A stretch of DNA of 64,000 nucleotides from an uncultured Rikenella sp. (GTDB lineage: Bacteria > Bacteroidota > Bacteroidia > Bacteroidales > Rikenellaceae): contig NZ_CAJTMN010000001.1 in assembly GCF_910577125.1 (NCBI RefSeq), positions 19,446-83,445 on the forward strand, written 5' to 3'. Position 1 is the stretch's first letter. Each line of letters opens with the position of its first letter. Under the pieces are notes generated by a model. It saw nothing but the letters and a program-made list of their open reading frames with translations, did no database searches and was not told the origin of the DNA. Shown piece by piece: positions 33,473 to 46,975 of this stretch. The position numbers and the translations under genes are program-made.

Positions 33473-34738
33473 TCACCGGACAATCGTCTCGTCGCGATCC
33501 GGCCCGACGGAGATAATCTTCACCGGCACGCCCGTCTCCCGTTCGATGAACTCGACATACTCCTTGAACTGCCGCGGAAACTCCTCATAGCGACGAATTC
33601 CGTTGATGTCGCAGTTCCACCCTTCGAACTCCTTATATATCGGTGTGATCTCTTCATTGGTTTCGTACGGAAACTCCGTCACCCGCCGTCCGCCGATCTC
33701 ATACGCCACTGCCACCTTAATGGTCGGGAAAGTGTTCAGCACGTCCGATTTCATCATGATGAGCTGTGTCACCCCGTTGATCATCGCGCTGTACTTCAAG
33801 GCTACCATATCGAGCCATCCGCATCTCCGCTCACGGCCTGTCACCGCGCCGAACTCATGCCCGATCTGCTGCAAATCCTTGCCGGTCTGGTCGAACAGCT
33901 CCGTCGGAAACGGCCCGCTCCCGACTCTGGTGCAATACGCCTTGAAAATCCCGAAGACCTCGCCGATTTTATTCGGCGCCACTCCCAGACCGATGCAAGC
34001 CCCGGCACACACCGTATTGGAAGAGGTTACGAACGGGTAAGTCCCGTAATCGACATCGAGCAGCGATCCCTGCGCCCCTTCCGCCAAAACGGCCTGTCCG
34101 TTGCTCAGCAGTCGGTTCATCTCGTGTTCCGCCTCGATGATGGTGAACTGCCGCAAGGTCTCGATGCCGGCGAACCACTGGGCCTCGTATTCCGCAATGT
34201 CGTACGTGAAGCCTTCGAACTGTGCGAGCATGGCGATGTGTTTCTGTTTGAGCCGCTCGTACCGCTCCATGAACGACGGCGAGAGGATGTCCCCCACCCG
34301 CAGCCCGTTCCGGCCGGTCTTGTCCATATAGGTCGGCCCGATTCCTTTGAGCGTGGAACCGATCTTGGCCTTTCCCTTCGCCGCTTCGCTGGCGGCGTCG
34401 AGCATCCGATGAGTCGGTAAAATGAGGTGTGCTTTTTTTGCAATCCGTATTTTCGCCTTGACATCCACCCCCATCTGTTCCAGTTCGCCCGTCTCCTGAG
34501 CGAAGGTCACCGGATCGAGCACCACGCCGTTTCCGATGATATTGACGGCGTTTTCACGAAAAATGCCGGACGGTATCGACCGCAATACGTGTACCTTGTC
34601 GCCGAAATGCAGGGAGTGTCCGGCATTCGGCCCCCCCTGGAAACGGGCGATTACGCCGTAATCGGGCGTGAGTACATCGACGACTTTTCCTTTTCCTTCG
34701 TCGCCCCATTGCAGGCCGAGAACTACATCGACTTTCAT
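33473..34738 (-). CDS. purA: Adenylosuccinate synthetase PurA
   Basis: 421 aa. PurA makes adenylosuccinate from IMP, aspartate and GTP in AMP synthesis. The P-loop-like GDEGKGK is at 12-18, GGPNAGH near 35-41, KGIGPTYMDKTGR, QGSLLDVDYGTYPFVTSSN, GVAPNKIG, the RVGSGPFPTE segment and TGRERRCGWLD. All are in family positions and length is typical (about 425 aa). It stands alone between a promoter at 34793-34823 and a terminator. Confidence 0.96.
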   Translation of the reverse strand: MKVDVVLGLQWGDEGKGKVVDVLTPDYGVIARFQGGPNAGHSLHFGDKVHVLRSIPSGIFRENAVNIIGNGVVLDPVTFAQETGELEQMGVDVKAKIRIAKKAHLILPTHRMLDAASEAAKGKAKIGSTLKGIGPTYMDKTGRNGLRVGDILSPSFMERYERLKQKHIAMLAQFEGFTYDIAEYEAQWFAGIETLRQFTIIEAEHEMNRLLSNGQAVLAEGAQGSLLDVDYGTYPFVTSSNTVCAGACIGLGVAPNKIGEVFGIFKAYCTRVGSGPFPTELFDQTGKDLQQIGHEFGAVTGRERRCGWLDMVALKYSAMINGVTQLIMMKSDVLNTFPTIKVAVAYEIGGRRVTEFPYETNEEITPIYKEFEGWNCDINGIRRYEEFPRQFKEYVEFIERETGVPVKIISVGPDRDETIVR

Positions 34739-34792
34739 GCAGAGATGTTTTCGTATGATAAATTATTCGGGTCGGCTGAAAAGCCCGACCTG

Positions 34793-34823
34793 CAAAAGTA
34801 CAAAAATCCTCGTCTTTTTCGAA
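34793..34823 (-). promoter_or_regulatory. Putative promoter of purA
   Basis: Minus strand: TTCG (34823-34820), 19 nt, TACTTTTG (34800-34793), close to the Bacteroidetes TTTG-N19-TAnnTTTG consensus. A GGTCGG/CCGACC hairpin (34790-34770) begins about where transcription should start, so the mRNA may carry a 5'-terminal stem. Confidence 0.6.
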
Positions 34824-34838
34824 CAGGTCGGCGGTCGA

Positions 34839-35681
34839 TTATTTTTTGCGTTCGATTCGCTCGACCGTCCGGTCGCCGATCTCGACCACGCCGTGGCTCT
34901 TCAAATAACCGACGGCCCGTTTGAATATCTTTTTGCTCATTCCGGTCGTCAGCCGCACCTCTTCGGGGTCGGATTTGTCACCCACGGAGAGGATCCCGTC
35001 CGCTTCGTCGAGCATTTTCAGGATGGCATCGGCGGCGATCTTGACCTGGTTGAAGCCCTCCTGCTGCAGCGAGATGTCGATACGATGGTCTTCCGCGATC
35101 TTCCGCACGTAGCCCTTCATCCGCATGCCGAGTTTCACGTCGGTGAAGATCTGGTTGTCGTAGAGCATCCCCCAGTGGCGGTCGTTGATGACCACCCGGT
35201 ATCCTTTCGGTTTCCGCACGGCGATCAGAATGTCGACCTCCTCCTTCGGCCGCACGGTAATCTCGTCGTTATTGACCCGTTTCCCGAGCTTCGTTGTCCC
35301 CACCGGTCGTCCCGTCACGTTGTCCACATAGAGCGCCACGGCATACCACTCACCGACCATCATCGGCGCCTGCTGGTTGCGTTTCGGCACGAAGAGGTCT
35401 TTGGGCAGGCCCCAGTCGACGAACGTGCCGTGGTAGTTGAATCCCACGGCCTGCAAGGCCGCAATGCCGCCCTCGACGATTTTAGGCTGTTCGGTCGTCG
35501 CTACCGGACGGTCTTCCGAATCGGTGTAAACGAAGACCTCCATCGGATCGCCTATGGCATAGCTCTCCGGCATGTACCGTTTGGGGAGCAGCACCTCGTG
35601 TCCCTCTTCGTCCGTCAGATAAAGCCCGTTGTCGGTCTCGCGCGCAATGGTCAGCCGATTGTAATTCGCAACTCGTATCAA
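34839..35681 (-). CDS. CvfB-family S1-like RNA-binding protein
   Basis: 280 aa. The start is TTG at 35681 because no ATG exists before residue 37 and the N-terminal sequence is typical. Three S1-like OB modules (about 1-60, 70-135 and 140-205) are followed by a winged-helix domain (about 220-280; LTTGMSKKIFKRAVGYL). This is the layout of CvfB/YitL proteins, which bind RNA and affect virulence factors or translation in Gram-positives; the role here is unknown. It is divergent from the nitrilase gene. Confidence 0.88.
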   Translation of the reverse strand: MIRVANYNRLTIARETDNGLYLTDEEGHEVLLPKRYMPESYAIGDPMEVFVYTDSEDRPVATTEQPKIVEGGIAALQAVGFNYHGTFVDWGLPKDLFVPKRNQQAPMMVGEWYAVALYVDNVTGRPVGTTKLGKRVNNDEITVRPKEEVDILIAVRKPKGYRVVINDRHWGMLYDNQIFTDVKLGMRMKGYVRKIAEDHRIDISLQQEGFNQVKIAADAILKMLDEADGILSVGDKSDPEEVRLTTGMSKKIFKRAVGYLKSHGVVEIGDRTVERIERKK

Positions 35682-35705
35682 TTTCGTTCCCGCTTTTGGT
35701 GGCTA

Positions 35706-35713
35706 CAAAGATA
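35706..35713 (-). promoter_or_regulatory. Putative -7 element of the CvfB-like gene
   Basis: Minus-strand TATCTTTG, an exact -7 match 25 bp before the TTG start. No TTG is seen at -33. Confidence 0.4.
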
Positions 35714-35763
35714 GAATTTTCCGCGATAGTTCGACCGGGGTGCCGAATTATCCGCCGACTTTC

Positions 35764-35795
35764 GTTGCAGGAAAGCCGGCGGAAACGTAACTTTG
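35764..35795 (+). promoter_or_regulatory. Putative promoter of the amidohydrolase operon
   Basis: GTTG (35764-35767), 20 nt, TAACTTTG (35788-35795), ending 29 bp before the ATG at 35825. Both boxes match the Bacteroidetes consensus. Confidence 0.65.
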
Positions 35796-35824
35796 CAGGA
35801 TTCGCGGAATCAGGGGATACAGAT

Positions 35825-36631
35825 ATGGATAAATTATTGAAATTAGCTGTTTTTCAGATGGATACCCAGTGGGAGGCGCCATCGGAAAATTGCCGGCGGG
35901 TGACCGAATGGGTCGACCGGGAGGCGGGCGATGCGGATTTGATCGTCCTGCCGGAGATGTTCGCCACGGGGTTCAGCATGGAGCCGGAGCGGATCGCTCA
36001 GGAGATGGACGGCGAGGTGGTCTCGTTTTTGCGCGGACTGGCGATGCGGACGGGAAAAGCGATTATTACGAGCGTGGCGATTCGCGACCACATCCGGCGG
36101 ACGGAGGCGGAGACGGGCTATTTCAACCGGCTGTTTTTCGTCGCTCCGGACGGCGTGTGGCTGACCTACAACAAGCGGCACCTGTTCCGGATGGGGGGCG
36201 AACACGAGCATTACGCCGAGGGGAGCGAGCGGCGGCTGATCGTCCATTACAAAGGGTTCCGGATCTGTCCGATGATCTGTTACGATTTGCGCTTCCCGGT
36301 CTTTTCGCGGAATCGAAAGGATTACGACCTGTTGCTTTATGTGGCCAGCTGGCCGGAGGCGAGACGGTATGCGTGGAGCACGCTGCTGCGGGCGCGAGCG
36401 ATCGAAAATCAGGCCTATGTGGTGGGCTGCAACCGGTGCGGGACGGATCCGGGGAACAGCTATTCGGGCGATTCGGTGGTGCTCGACTTTCTGGGGCAGC
36501 CGCTGGCCGAGGCGGTGCCGGGGCAGGAGGAGATGATCCATGCCACCTTGTCGCTCGATGAGCTGGAGGGGTTCCGTCAGCGTTTCCCGGCCCACCTGGA
36601 TGCCGATGACTTCACATGGGGCGAGGAGTAG
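35825..36631 (+). CDS. Nitrilase-superfamily omega-amidase (YafV-like)
   Basis: 268 aa from ATG 35825. The catalytic triad is E44 (LPEMF), K117 (YNKRHLF) and C152 (MICYDLRFP). The sequence best fits omega-amidases of the YafV/Nit2 type, which hydrolyse 2-oxoglutaramate or 2-oxosuccinamate, important for glutamine transamination and methionine salvage. Another nitrilase-family amidase is possible. It is cytoplasmic. It is followed after 3 nt by TauE/SafE and then a lytic transglycosylase and uvrA. Confidence 0.88.
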   Translation: MDKLLKLAVFQMDTQWEAPSENCRRVTEWVDREAGDADLIVLPEMFATGFSMEPERIAQEMDGEVVSFLRGLAMRTGKAIITSVAIRDHIRRTEAETGYFNRLFFVAPDGVWLTYNKRHLFRMGGEHEHYAEGSERRLIVHYKGFRICPMICYDLRFPVFSRNRKDYDLLLYVASWPEARRYAWSTLLRARAIENQAYVVGCNRCGTDPGNSYSGDSVVLDFLGQPLAEAVPGQEEMIHATLSLDELEGFRQRFPAHLDADDFTWGEE

Positions 36632-36634
36632 CCG

Positions 36635-37414
36635 ATGAGTGTGTCGATTGTCATCCTGCTGATCTGTTCGGGCATCTTCGTCGGCGTGGTCAACACCTTT
36701 GCCGGGGCGGCTGCGGCGGTGTCGATTTCGGTCTACACGGCGCTGGGGCTTCCGATCGAGATCGCCAACGGGACGAACCGACTGCCGGTCTTGTTTCAGG
36801 CTTCGGCTGCGGCGGTCAATTTCCGGAAACAGCACCTGTTGGACTACTCCGTGGGGCTGAAACTGGGGATTCCGACCGCTTTGGGGGCGCTGGCGGGAGC
36901 CGAGTTTGCCGCGTCGGTCGATCCGTCGATCTTCGTCATCCTGCTGGCGACGATCCTTATTCTGCTTCTGACATTATTGATATTCAGTCCGAACCGGATA
37001 TTCAAAGGCAACGGCAAACCGGCGAGGGAGGTGCGGAAGCTGGACTGCCTGTGGTTCTTTCTGGTGGGCCTCTACGGCGGTGCGTTCCAGATCGGGATGG
37101 GCTACGTGATTCTCGGGCTGACCATCATGGGGATGGGCTATGACGTGATCACGGCCAATGCGCTGAAGAGTTTCATCGTGATGCTCTATATCCCGTTTTC
37201 GCTGGCCGTCTTCATGTACCACGGCCAGATCGCTTACGGGTACGGTCTGGTGCACTCGATCGGGAATGTGATCGGGGCGTATGTAGCCTCGCGCTATGCG
37301 ACACGGATCAACACACAGTTTTTGCGGTGGATGCTGATCGTGTTCATCGTCCTGACCGTATTGGATTTGTTTAAAATAATCAGTATCAAAAATGCGTTGG
37401 ATAACATATTGTAG
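36635..37414 (+). CDS. TauE/SafE-family membrane permease
   Basis: 259 aa with about eight hydrophobic segments. Family features are GIFVGVVNTFAGAAAAVS at the N-terminus, NGTNRLPVLFQ near 45-55 and GGAFQIGMGYVILG in the second half, showing the internal duplication of TauE/SafE/YfcA proteins. Members export or import sulfonates, sulfoacetate or similar anions; the substrate here is unknown. It starts 3 nt after the omega-amidase stop. Confidence 0.88.
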   Translation: MSVSIVILLICSGIFVGVVNTFAGAAAAVSISVYTALGLPIEIANGTNRLPVLFQASAAAVNFRKQHLLDYSVGLKLGIPTALGALAGAEFAASVDPSIFVILLATILILLLTLLIFSPNRIFKGNGKPAREVRKLDCLWFFLVGLYGGAFQIGMGYVILGLTIMGMGYDVITANALKSFIVMLYIPFSLAVFMYHGQIAYGYGLVHSIGNVIGAYVASRYATRINTQFLRWMLIVFIVLTVLDLFKIISIKNALDNIL

Positions 37415-37424
37415 ATCGATCGGA

Positions 37425-38366
37425 ATGAGAAAAATCGCGATTCTGTTTGCCGCCGCTCTTTCGGCAGGCAGTGTGACGACGGCTTGCGCCCAGCAGGGGA
37501 AGGGAGGACGGCCGGCTCCGGCGGCGGTGTCCGAAGTGCCGGGCGAGGCCTCGCCGATATTCGTACCGGACTTGCCGCGCGGACTGACTTTCGCGGGCGA
37601 ACGGGTTCCGCTCGAATATGCCGAGGTGCGCGAGGCGCTGGAGCGGGAGATTACCGTGACGATGTTCATGCAGTCGCGGACGCTCCGCACGCTGCGGATG
37701 ACGACCCGCTACTTTCCGGTCATCGAGCCGATCATGAAGAAGTACGGCATTCCGGAGGACTTCAAATACCTCTGCATGGCGGAGAGCAATCTGGATCCGA
37801 ACACCGTCTCGCCGGTCGGCGCTTCGGGGCTGTGGCAGCTGATGAAGTCGGCGGCCAAGGATTACGGGGTCGAGACGGGCGACAATGTCGATCTGCGGTT
37901 CCACGTCGAGCAATCGACCGAAGCGGCGTGCAAATACCTGCGCGACGCTTACAAACGGTACGGGAGCTGGACGATGGCGGCCGCTTCGTACAATGCCGGG
38001 CTGGCGGGGGTCAGCAAACGGATAGCGATCCAGGGGGTGAAGTCCTACTACGACCTCTTTCTGCCGGAGGAGACGATGCGGTATGTCTACCGGATCCTCT
38101 CCTGCAAGCTGGTGGTCGAGAATCCGCAGAAGTACGGCTTCCAGCTGCGGCGGAAAGACTATCTGCCGGCCTTCGAGAACTACCGGCGGGTGAAGGTCGG
38201 AGGGCAGAACATCGACTGGTCGGCGGTGGCGGCCAAGTATGAAACCAACTACAAGGTGTTGCGGATACTCAATCCGTGGATCCGGAGCTACGAATATGCC
38301 AACAAGGCGGGAACGACCTACGAGGTCATGATTCCGACGGAAGGGTTCAGAGAACATGGGAAATAA
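37425..38366 (+). CDS. Exported lytic transglycosylase (SLT domain)
   Basis: 313 aa from ATG 37425. A signal peptide covers 1-21 with Cys21; VTTAC is only a weak lipobox, so lipidation is uncertain. The SLT domain has the catalytic glutamate in CMAESNLDP (E120), then SPVGASGLWQLM, and AAASYNAGLAGV. It cleaves the glycan strands of peptidoglycan non-hydrolytically. The family resembles MltD/Slt without LysM repeats; the C-terminal 60 residues are a LysM-like remnant at best. The last 11 nt overlap the start of uvrA. Confidence 0.9.
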   Translation: MRKIAILFAAALSAGSVTTACAQQGKGGRPAPAAVSEVPGEASPIFVPDLPRGLTFAGERVPLEYAEVREALEREITVTMFMQSRTLRTLRMTTRYFPVIEPIMKKYGIPEDFKYLCMAESNLDPNTVSPVGASGLWQLMKSAAKDYGVETGDNVDLRFHVEQSTEAACKYLRDAYKRYGSWTMAAASYNAGLAGVSKRIAIQGVKSYYDLFLPEETMRYVYRILSCKLVVENPQKYGFQLRRKDYLPAFENYRRVKVGGQNIDWSAVAAKYETNYKVLRILNPWIRSYEYANKAGTTYEVMIPTEGFREHGK

Positions 38367-41244
38367 ACACGATCAGATTATCGTCGAAGGGGCGCGGGTG
38401 CATAACCTGAAGAACGTGGACGTAGTGATTCCGCGCGACAAGTTCACGGTGATTACCGGTCTGTCGGGGTCGGGGAAGTCGTCGCTGGCGTTCGACACCA
38501 TCTATGCCGAAGGGCAGCGCAGGTATCTCGAGACATTGAGCGCCTATGCGCGGCAGTTTTTCGGGACGCTCGAACGGCCGGACGTGGATAAGATTACGGG
38601 GCTCAGTCCGGTGATCGCGATCGAACAGAAGACCACGGGGCGCAATCCGCGGTCGACAGTGGGGACGGTGACCGAGATCAACGACTTCATGCGCCTCCTG
38701 TTCGCCAGGGCTTCGGTGGCCTACTCCAAGGCGACGGGCGAGGAGATGGTGCACTACAGCGACCAGCAGATTACCGAACTAATCATCGAGCGGTTCGGCG
38801 GGAAGCGGATCGCACTGCTCGCACCGGTGGTCAAGGGGCGGAAGGGGCACTATCGCGAGCTGTTCGCTTCGATGATCAAGAAGGGTTACCTGTATGCCAG
38901 AGTGGATGGCGAAATCGTCGAATTGCACGGGGGGATGCAGCTGGACCGGTACAAGATTCACCACATCGAACTGGTGATCGACCGGATGGTGGCGGAAGCG
39001 GGAGCCGAGGCGCGGATCAGGAAGAGTCTCGAAGAGGCGATGCGGCAGGGGAAAGGGACGATGATGGTAGCCGACTACGAGACGGGCGAGGCCAGATTCT
39101 ATAGCCGGAATTTGATGTGTCCGACGACGGGGATTTCATACAACGAGCCGGCGCCGCACACCTTTTCGTTCAATTCGCCGCAGGGGGCTTGTCCGCACTG
39201 CAACGGGCTGGGCGAGGAGACGGTGTTCGACATCTCGCGCATTATTCCGGACGGAAGCAAGTCGATTAACCGGGGGGGGATTCAGCCGCTCGGGAAGCCG
39301 AAAGCCAACTCGATTTTCAACAAGATGAGCTCCTTGGCGGCGCGGTACGACTTTACGTTCGACACGCCGCTCGACGAGCTGGACGAAGAAGCGATGAATG
39401 CCTTGCTCTACGGGGATGCCACGCCGTTGCGGGTAACGGCTTTGTCGGGGGCGCGGAACAGTTGTATGACGACATGGGACGGGGTGATGGCCTACTTAGA
39501 AGCGGAGGCCGAGGAGGGAGAGCGGGGGGCGAAGTGGAAGGAGCAGTATGTGGAACGGAGGCCGTGCTCGGTTTGCGGGGGCAGTCGTTTGCGCGAAGAT
39601 TCGCTCTACTTCAGGATCGACGGAAAGAACATTGCGGAGCTCTCGGCGATGAGCATCGAGGAACTCACTGCATGGTTCGACGGGATCGAAACCCGGTTGA
39701 CCAAGAAGCAGCAGGCCATTGCGCGGGATATTCTGAAGGAGATTCGCGAGCGGCTGCGGTTCCTGATGGATGTGGGACTGGGGTATCTGTCGCTGTCGCG
39801 CTCGTCGCGGACGCTGAGCGGCGGGGAGAGCCAGCGCATCCGGCTGGCGACGCAGATCGGCTCGAAGCTGGTCAACGTGCTCTATATTCTGGACGAACCG
39901 AGCATCGGGCTGCACCAGCGGGATAACATCAAACTGATCAACTCGCTGCGGCAGCTGCGCGATGCGGGGAACAGCGTGATCGTGGTAGAGCATGATCAGG
40001 AGATGATCGAGTCGGCGGACTGGATCGTGGATGTCGGCCCGGCGGCGGGAAGAAAGGGAGGGGAGATTTCCGCCGTGGGGACACTGGATGAAGTATTGAA
40101 AACGCCGACCTACACGACCGATTACCTGACGGGCCGGCGGGCGATCGAGATTCCGACGACCTTGCGGGAGGGGTCTGGCAAATTTTTGACGATTCACGGC
40201 GCGCGGGGCAATAATTTGAAGAATCTGACCGTGTGTTTTCCGCTCGGGAAATTTATCGTGGTCACCGGGGTGAGCGGCAGCGGAAAGTCGACCTTGATTA
40301 ACCAGACGCTGCGGCCGGCGATTGCGCGGGAACTCTACCGGTCGTTCGACCAGCCGCTGCCCTACGACAAAATCGAAGGGCTGGAGCATATCGACAAACT
40401 GGTGATCGTCGACCAGTCGCCGATCGGGCGGAGTCCGCGGAGCAATCCGGCCACCTACTCCAATGTCTTCGGCGATATTCGGAAGCTGTTCGAGGCGACG
40501 CCGGATGCGCAGATCAGGGGGTATAAGGCGGGGCGGTTCTCGTTCAACGTCAAGGGGGGACGGTGCGAGGAGTGTCGAGGCGCGGGGGTGCAGACTATCG
40601 AGATGAACTTTCTGCCGGATGTTTATGTGACCTGCAAGGCGTGCAACGGGCATCGCTATAACCGCGAGACGTTGCAGGTGAAGTACAAGGGAAAGAATAT
40701 CGACGAGGTGCTGAACATGACGGTCAACCAGGCGGTCGAGTTTTTCGAGCATGTGCCGACCATTCATCAGAAGCTCAAGGCGATTCAGGATGTGGGGCTG
40801 GGGTACCTCAGACTGGGGCAGCCGTGCACGACCTTGAGCGGCGGGGAAAGCCAGCGGATCAAGCTTTCGGCGGAGCTCTCGCGGCGGGATACGGGGAATA
40901 CCTTATATATTCTGGACGAGCCGACCACCGGGCTGCACTTCGAGGATATCCGTGTGCTGCTGGGCGTGCTGAACAAGCTGGCAGACAAGGGAAACACGGT
41001 GATCGTCATCGAACACAACTTAGATGTGATCAAGGTGGCCGACCACCTGATCGATATCGGGCCCGAGGGGGGCGAAGGCGGGGGCGAGTTGATCGCTCAG
41101 GGAACACCGATCGAAGTGGCGGCATGCGACCGGAGCTATACGGGCCGGTTCCTGAAACCGCTGCTGGAAAAGGCGGCTCCGAAAGCGGCCAAGAGCCGGC
41201 GACCCAAGGCGAAAAAATTTGAGAATGGCAAAAAAACTTCCTAA
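38356..41244 (+). CDS. uvrA: Excinuclease ABC subunit UvrA
   Basis: 962 aa. UvrA is the damage-recognition ATPase of nucleotide excision repair. Two ABC modules are present: Walker [10 protein letters not shown] (35-43) and GVSGSGKST (near 637), with signature LSGGESQRI twice. Zinc-binding cysteine pairs include CPHC, CSVCGG and CEEC with CKAC. The alternative of a UvrA2 paralogue is unlikely because the UvrB-interaction and insertion regions are full size. The C-terminus is Lys-rich. It overlaps the transglycosylase by 11 nt. uvrB and uvrC are not in the window. Confidence 0.96.
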   Translation: MGNKHDQIIVEGARVHNLKNVDVVIPRDKFTVITGLSGSGKSSLAFDTIYAEGQRRYLETLSAYARQFFGTLERPDVDKITGLSPVIAIEQKTTGRNPRSTVGTVTEINDFMRLLFARASVAYSKATGEEMVHYSDQQITELIIERFGGKRIALLAPVVKGRKGHYRELFASMIKKGYLYARVDGEIVELHGGMQLDRYKIHHIELVIDRMVAEAGAEARIRKSLEEAMRQGKGTMMVADYETGEARFYSRNLMCPTTGISYNEPAPHTFSFNSPQGACPHCNGLGEETVFDISRIIPDGSKSINRGGIQPLGKPKANSIFNKMSSLAARYDFTFDTPLDELDEEAMNALLYGDATPLRVTALSGARNSCMTTWDGVMAYLEAEAEEGERGAKWKEQYVERRPCSVCGGSRLREDSLYFRIDGKNIAELSAMSIEELTAWFDGIETRLTKKQQAIARDILKEIRERLRFLMDVGLGYLSLSRSSRTLSGGESQRIRLATQIGSKLVNVLYILDEPSIGLHQRDNIKLINSLRQLRDAGNSVIVVEHDQEMIESADWIVDVGPAAGRKGGEISAVGTLDEVLKTPTYTTDYLTGRRAIEIPTTLREGSGKFLTIHGARGNNLKNLTVCFPLGKFIVVTGVSGSGKSTLINQTLRPAIARELYRSFDQPLPYDKIEGLEHIDKLVIVDQSPIGRSPRSNPATYSNVFGDIRKLFEATPDAQIRGYKAGRFSFNVKGGRCEECRGAGVQTIEMNFLPDVYVTCKACNGHRYNRETLQVKYKGKNIDEVLNMTVNQAVEFFEHVPTIHQKLKAIQDVGLGYLRLGQPCTTLSGGESQRIKLSAELSRRDTGNTLYILDEPTTGLHFEDIRVLLGVLNKLADKGNTVIVIEHNLDVIKVADHLIDIGPEGGEGGGELIAQGTPIEVAACDRSYTGRFLKPLLEKAAPKAAKSRRPKAKKFENGKKTS

Positions 41245-41249
41245 TTTTG
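41218..41249 (+). promoter_or_regulatory. Putative promoter of the DUF349 gene
   Basis: TTTG (41218-41221), 20 nt, TAATTTTG (41242-41249), both exact matches to the Bacteroidetes consensus, overlapping the 3' end of uvrA. It predicts a leader of about 100 nt. Confidence 0.6.
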
Positions 41250-41263
41250 TAGGAGCGTTTGGG

Positions 41264-41325
41264 ATGCCCGCTTTTCCGAAGCGGCTTGATTTAAGCAAAC
41301 TTCTTCGGAAAAACGGGCATTTTAG
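41264..41325 (+). promoter_or_regulatory. Long hairpin in the uvrA to DUF349 gap
   Basis: ATGCCCG-C-TTTTCCGAAG pairs with CTTCGGAAAA-A-CGGGCAT (ending 41320), about 17 bp with one mismatch and a 20-nt loop, followed by TTTAG. It may terminate uvrA mRNA or act as a leader attenuator, since a promoter-like pair lies before it. Confidence 0.6.
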
Positions 41326-41354
41326 ATTATAGTCAATCCAATCCACCTGAAAAC

Positions 41355-44977
<3,623 letters not shown>

Positions 44978-44987
44978 CGTTTCATAG

Positions 44988-46895
44988 ATGAGTAAAAACA
45001 CACTGATCGGTTTGCTGATTATCGGCGTACTCTTGTTCGGATTCAGCTGGTACAACAACAAACAATACACCGAGCGGGTGGCGGCGCAGCAGGAACAGCA
45101 GCGGATAAACGACTCCATTGCGCGGGCCAATGCACCGGCGGTACAGCAGGGGCTGACTACGGACGAAAGTTTCAATCAGGGGAGTCTGATGCCGGATACG
45201 GCGGCTTTGAATCCGCAGGCACCGGCGGTGAGAACCGTGCCGGGTGGCGGCGGCATATACAATGCCCAATTGGTCGGAAAAGAGGAGTTTTACACCCTCG
45301 AAAACGATCTTTTCGCACTGACCTTCTCGAATAAGGGAGGGAGGATTGCAGCGGCACGGCTCAAGGAGTACAAGCGATATAACGGAGAGCCGCTGATGCT
45401 CTTTACCGAAGTGGGATCGCGCTTCAACCTGAACCTCTTCGCGCCGATGCAGATCAATACGGCGGACTTTTATTTTACGCCGCAAACGGTTTCGGATACC
45501 GTAATCGCCTTCCGGCTCTATGCGGACAGCGCAAAGGCTTCCTATTTGGAATACCGTTATGCGATTCGGCCGGACGACTATCTGGTGGATATGAAGATCG
45601 ACCTTTCGCACTTCAAAGGAGAACTTGCGCCGAACCAGCCGGACGTGACACTGGCCTGGAACATCGTCTCGCCACAGGAGGAAAAAGGGTTCCAGAACGA
45701 GAACAACTACACGACGATCGCTTACAAATACCCGGGCGAACGCTCTATCGAGGAACTCGGCATGTCGACCGGAACGAAGAGTGAAGAGCTCAAGACCAAA
45801 GTACAGTGGGTGGCGTTCAAACAGCAGTTCTTCTCTTCCATTATCGTCGCGGATGACAACTTTGCGTCGGCGGATCTGAAGTACGCCACCTTCCCGCCGA
45901 CGGACGATAATATCAAGGACTTTTCGGCGGCGATGACCCTCCCCTACTCGGCTGCGACGACCGAAGGATATGACCTGCGGTTCTATTTCGGGCCGAACAA
46001 ATTCTCGGTACTGAAACGGTACGGGGATCTGGAGTTCCAGAAACTCGTTCCGCTGGGCTGGTGGATTATCGGGTGGATCAACCGGTATGTGGTCATCCCC
46101 GTGTTCGATTTCCTGGGGAGTTATATCGCCAACTTCGGGATTGTCATCCTGATTCTCACCGTGTTGATCAAGCTCCTGATTTTCCCGCTCACCTATAAGT
46201 CGTATCTTTCGACGGCACGGATGCGGCTCCTGAAACCGGAGATCGACAAACTGAACGAGAAGTATCCGCGCAAGGAGGATGCGATGAAGAAACAACAGGC
46301 GATGATGCAGCTCTATCGCTCGGCGGGGGTCAACCCGATGGGCGGCTGCCTGCCGCTGCTGATCCAGTTCCCGATCCTGATCGCCATGTTCCGCTTCTTT
46401 CCGGCGGCGATCGAATTGCGGGACAAATCGTTCCTGTGGGCTGACGACTTGTCGTCTTACGACAGCATCTGGAATTTCCCGGGCGGTTTCAGCATCCCGT
46501 TCTATGGCGACCATGTGAGTCTGTTCGCACTCCTGATGGCCGTTTCGCTCTTCATCACTTCGAAGATCAACTATGCCCAGTCGGCGGGGATGAGCAATCA
46601 GCAGATGCCGGGGATGAAGTTCATGATGCTCTACCTGATGCCGATTCTGCTGCTGGTCTGGTTCAATAACTACTCGGCGGGCTTGTGCTACTACTATTTC
46701 CTGGCCAACCTGATTACCATCGGCCAGACCTATGCGTTCCGGTATATCGTGGACGAGAAGAAACTGCATGCCCAGATGATGGAGAATGCGAAAAAGCCGG
46801 TCAAGAAATCGAAGTGGCAGCTGCGCCTCGAAGAGATGCAGCGGCAGCAGGAGGCGTTGCGCAAACAGCAGCAACAGCGGGGTGGGAAACGGTAG
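44988..46895 (+). CDS. yidC: Membrane protein insertase YidC
   Basis: 635 aa. YidC inserts and folds inner-membrane proteins with or without SecYEG. One N-terminal membrane helix (about 6-22) and a linker precede the large periplasmic beta domain (about 75-345). The C-terminal core carries five helices: IVILILTVLIKLLIFPLTYK, GGCLPLLIQFPILIAMF, FSIPFYGDHVSLFALLMAV and LMPILLLVWFNNYSAGLCYY. A basic/Gln-rich tail ends the protein, as expected for ribosome contact. It is followed by a strong terminator. Confidence 0.96.
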   Translation: MSKNTLIGLLIIGVLLFGFSWYNNKQYTERVAAQQEQQRINDSIARANAPAVQQGLTTDESFNQGSLMPDTAALNPQAPAVRTVPGGGGIYNAQLVGKEEFYTLENDLFALTFSNKGGRIAAARLKEYKRYNGEPLMLFTEVGSRFNLNLFAPMQINTADFYFTPQTVSDTVIAFRLYADSAKASYLEYRYAIRPDDYLVDMKIDLSHFKGELAPNQPDVTLAWNIVSPQEEKGFQNENNYTTIAYKYPGERSIEELGMSTGTKSEELKTKVQWVAFKQQFFSSIIVADDNFASADLKYATFPPTDDNIKDFSAAMTLPYSAATTEGYDLRFYFGPNKFSVLKRYGDLEFQKLVPLGWWIIGWINRYVVIPVFDFLGSYIANFGIVILILTVLIKLLIFPLTYKSYLSTARMRLLKPEIDKLNEKYPRKEDAMKKQQAMMQLYRSAGVNPMGGCLPLLIQFPILIAMFRFFPAAIELRDKSFLWADDLSSYDSIWNFPGGFSIPFYGDHVSLFALLMAVSLFITSKINYAQSAGMSNQQMPGMKFMMLYLMPILLLVWFNNYSAGLCYYYFLANLITIGQTYAFRYIVDEKKLHAQMMENAKKPVKKSKWQLRLEEMQRQQEALRKQQQQRGGKR

Positions 46896-46911
46896 ACAAA
46901 GAATCTCGTGC

Positions 46912-46956
46912 AAAAAGGGAGGGGACGAAAATCAATTTCGTCCCCTCCCTTTTTTC
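46912..46956. terminator. Bidirectional intrinsic terminator between yidC and korB
   Basis: AAAAAGGGAGGGGACGAAA pairs perfectly with TTTCGTCCCCTCCCTTTTT around a 5-nt loop. A- and T-runs at the feet suit termination of both convergent transcripts. Confidence 0.92.
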
Positions 46957-46975
46957 TGGATAATTATCCAATGAT

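Noticed and set aside
33379..33483. In-frame N-terminal extension of dapB (35 codons)
   Set aside because: It crosses the purA terminator hairpin and precedes the conserved MKIALIGYGKMG start.
44982..46913. Open frame antisense to the whole of yidC (643 codons)
   Set aside because: Shadow frame; yidC on the other strand is certain and the antisense product has no recognisable domain.
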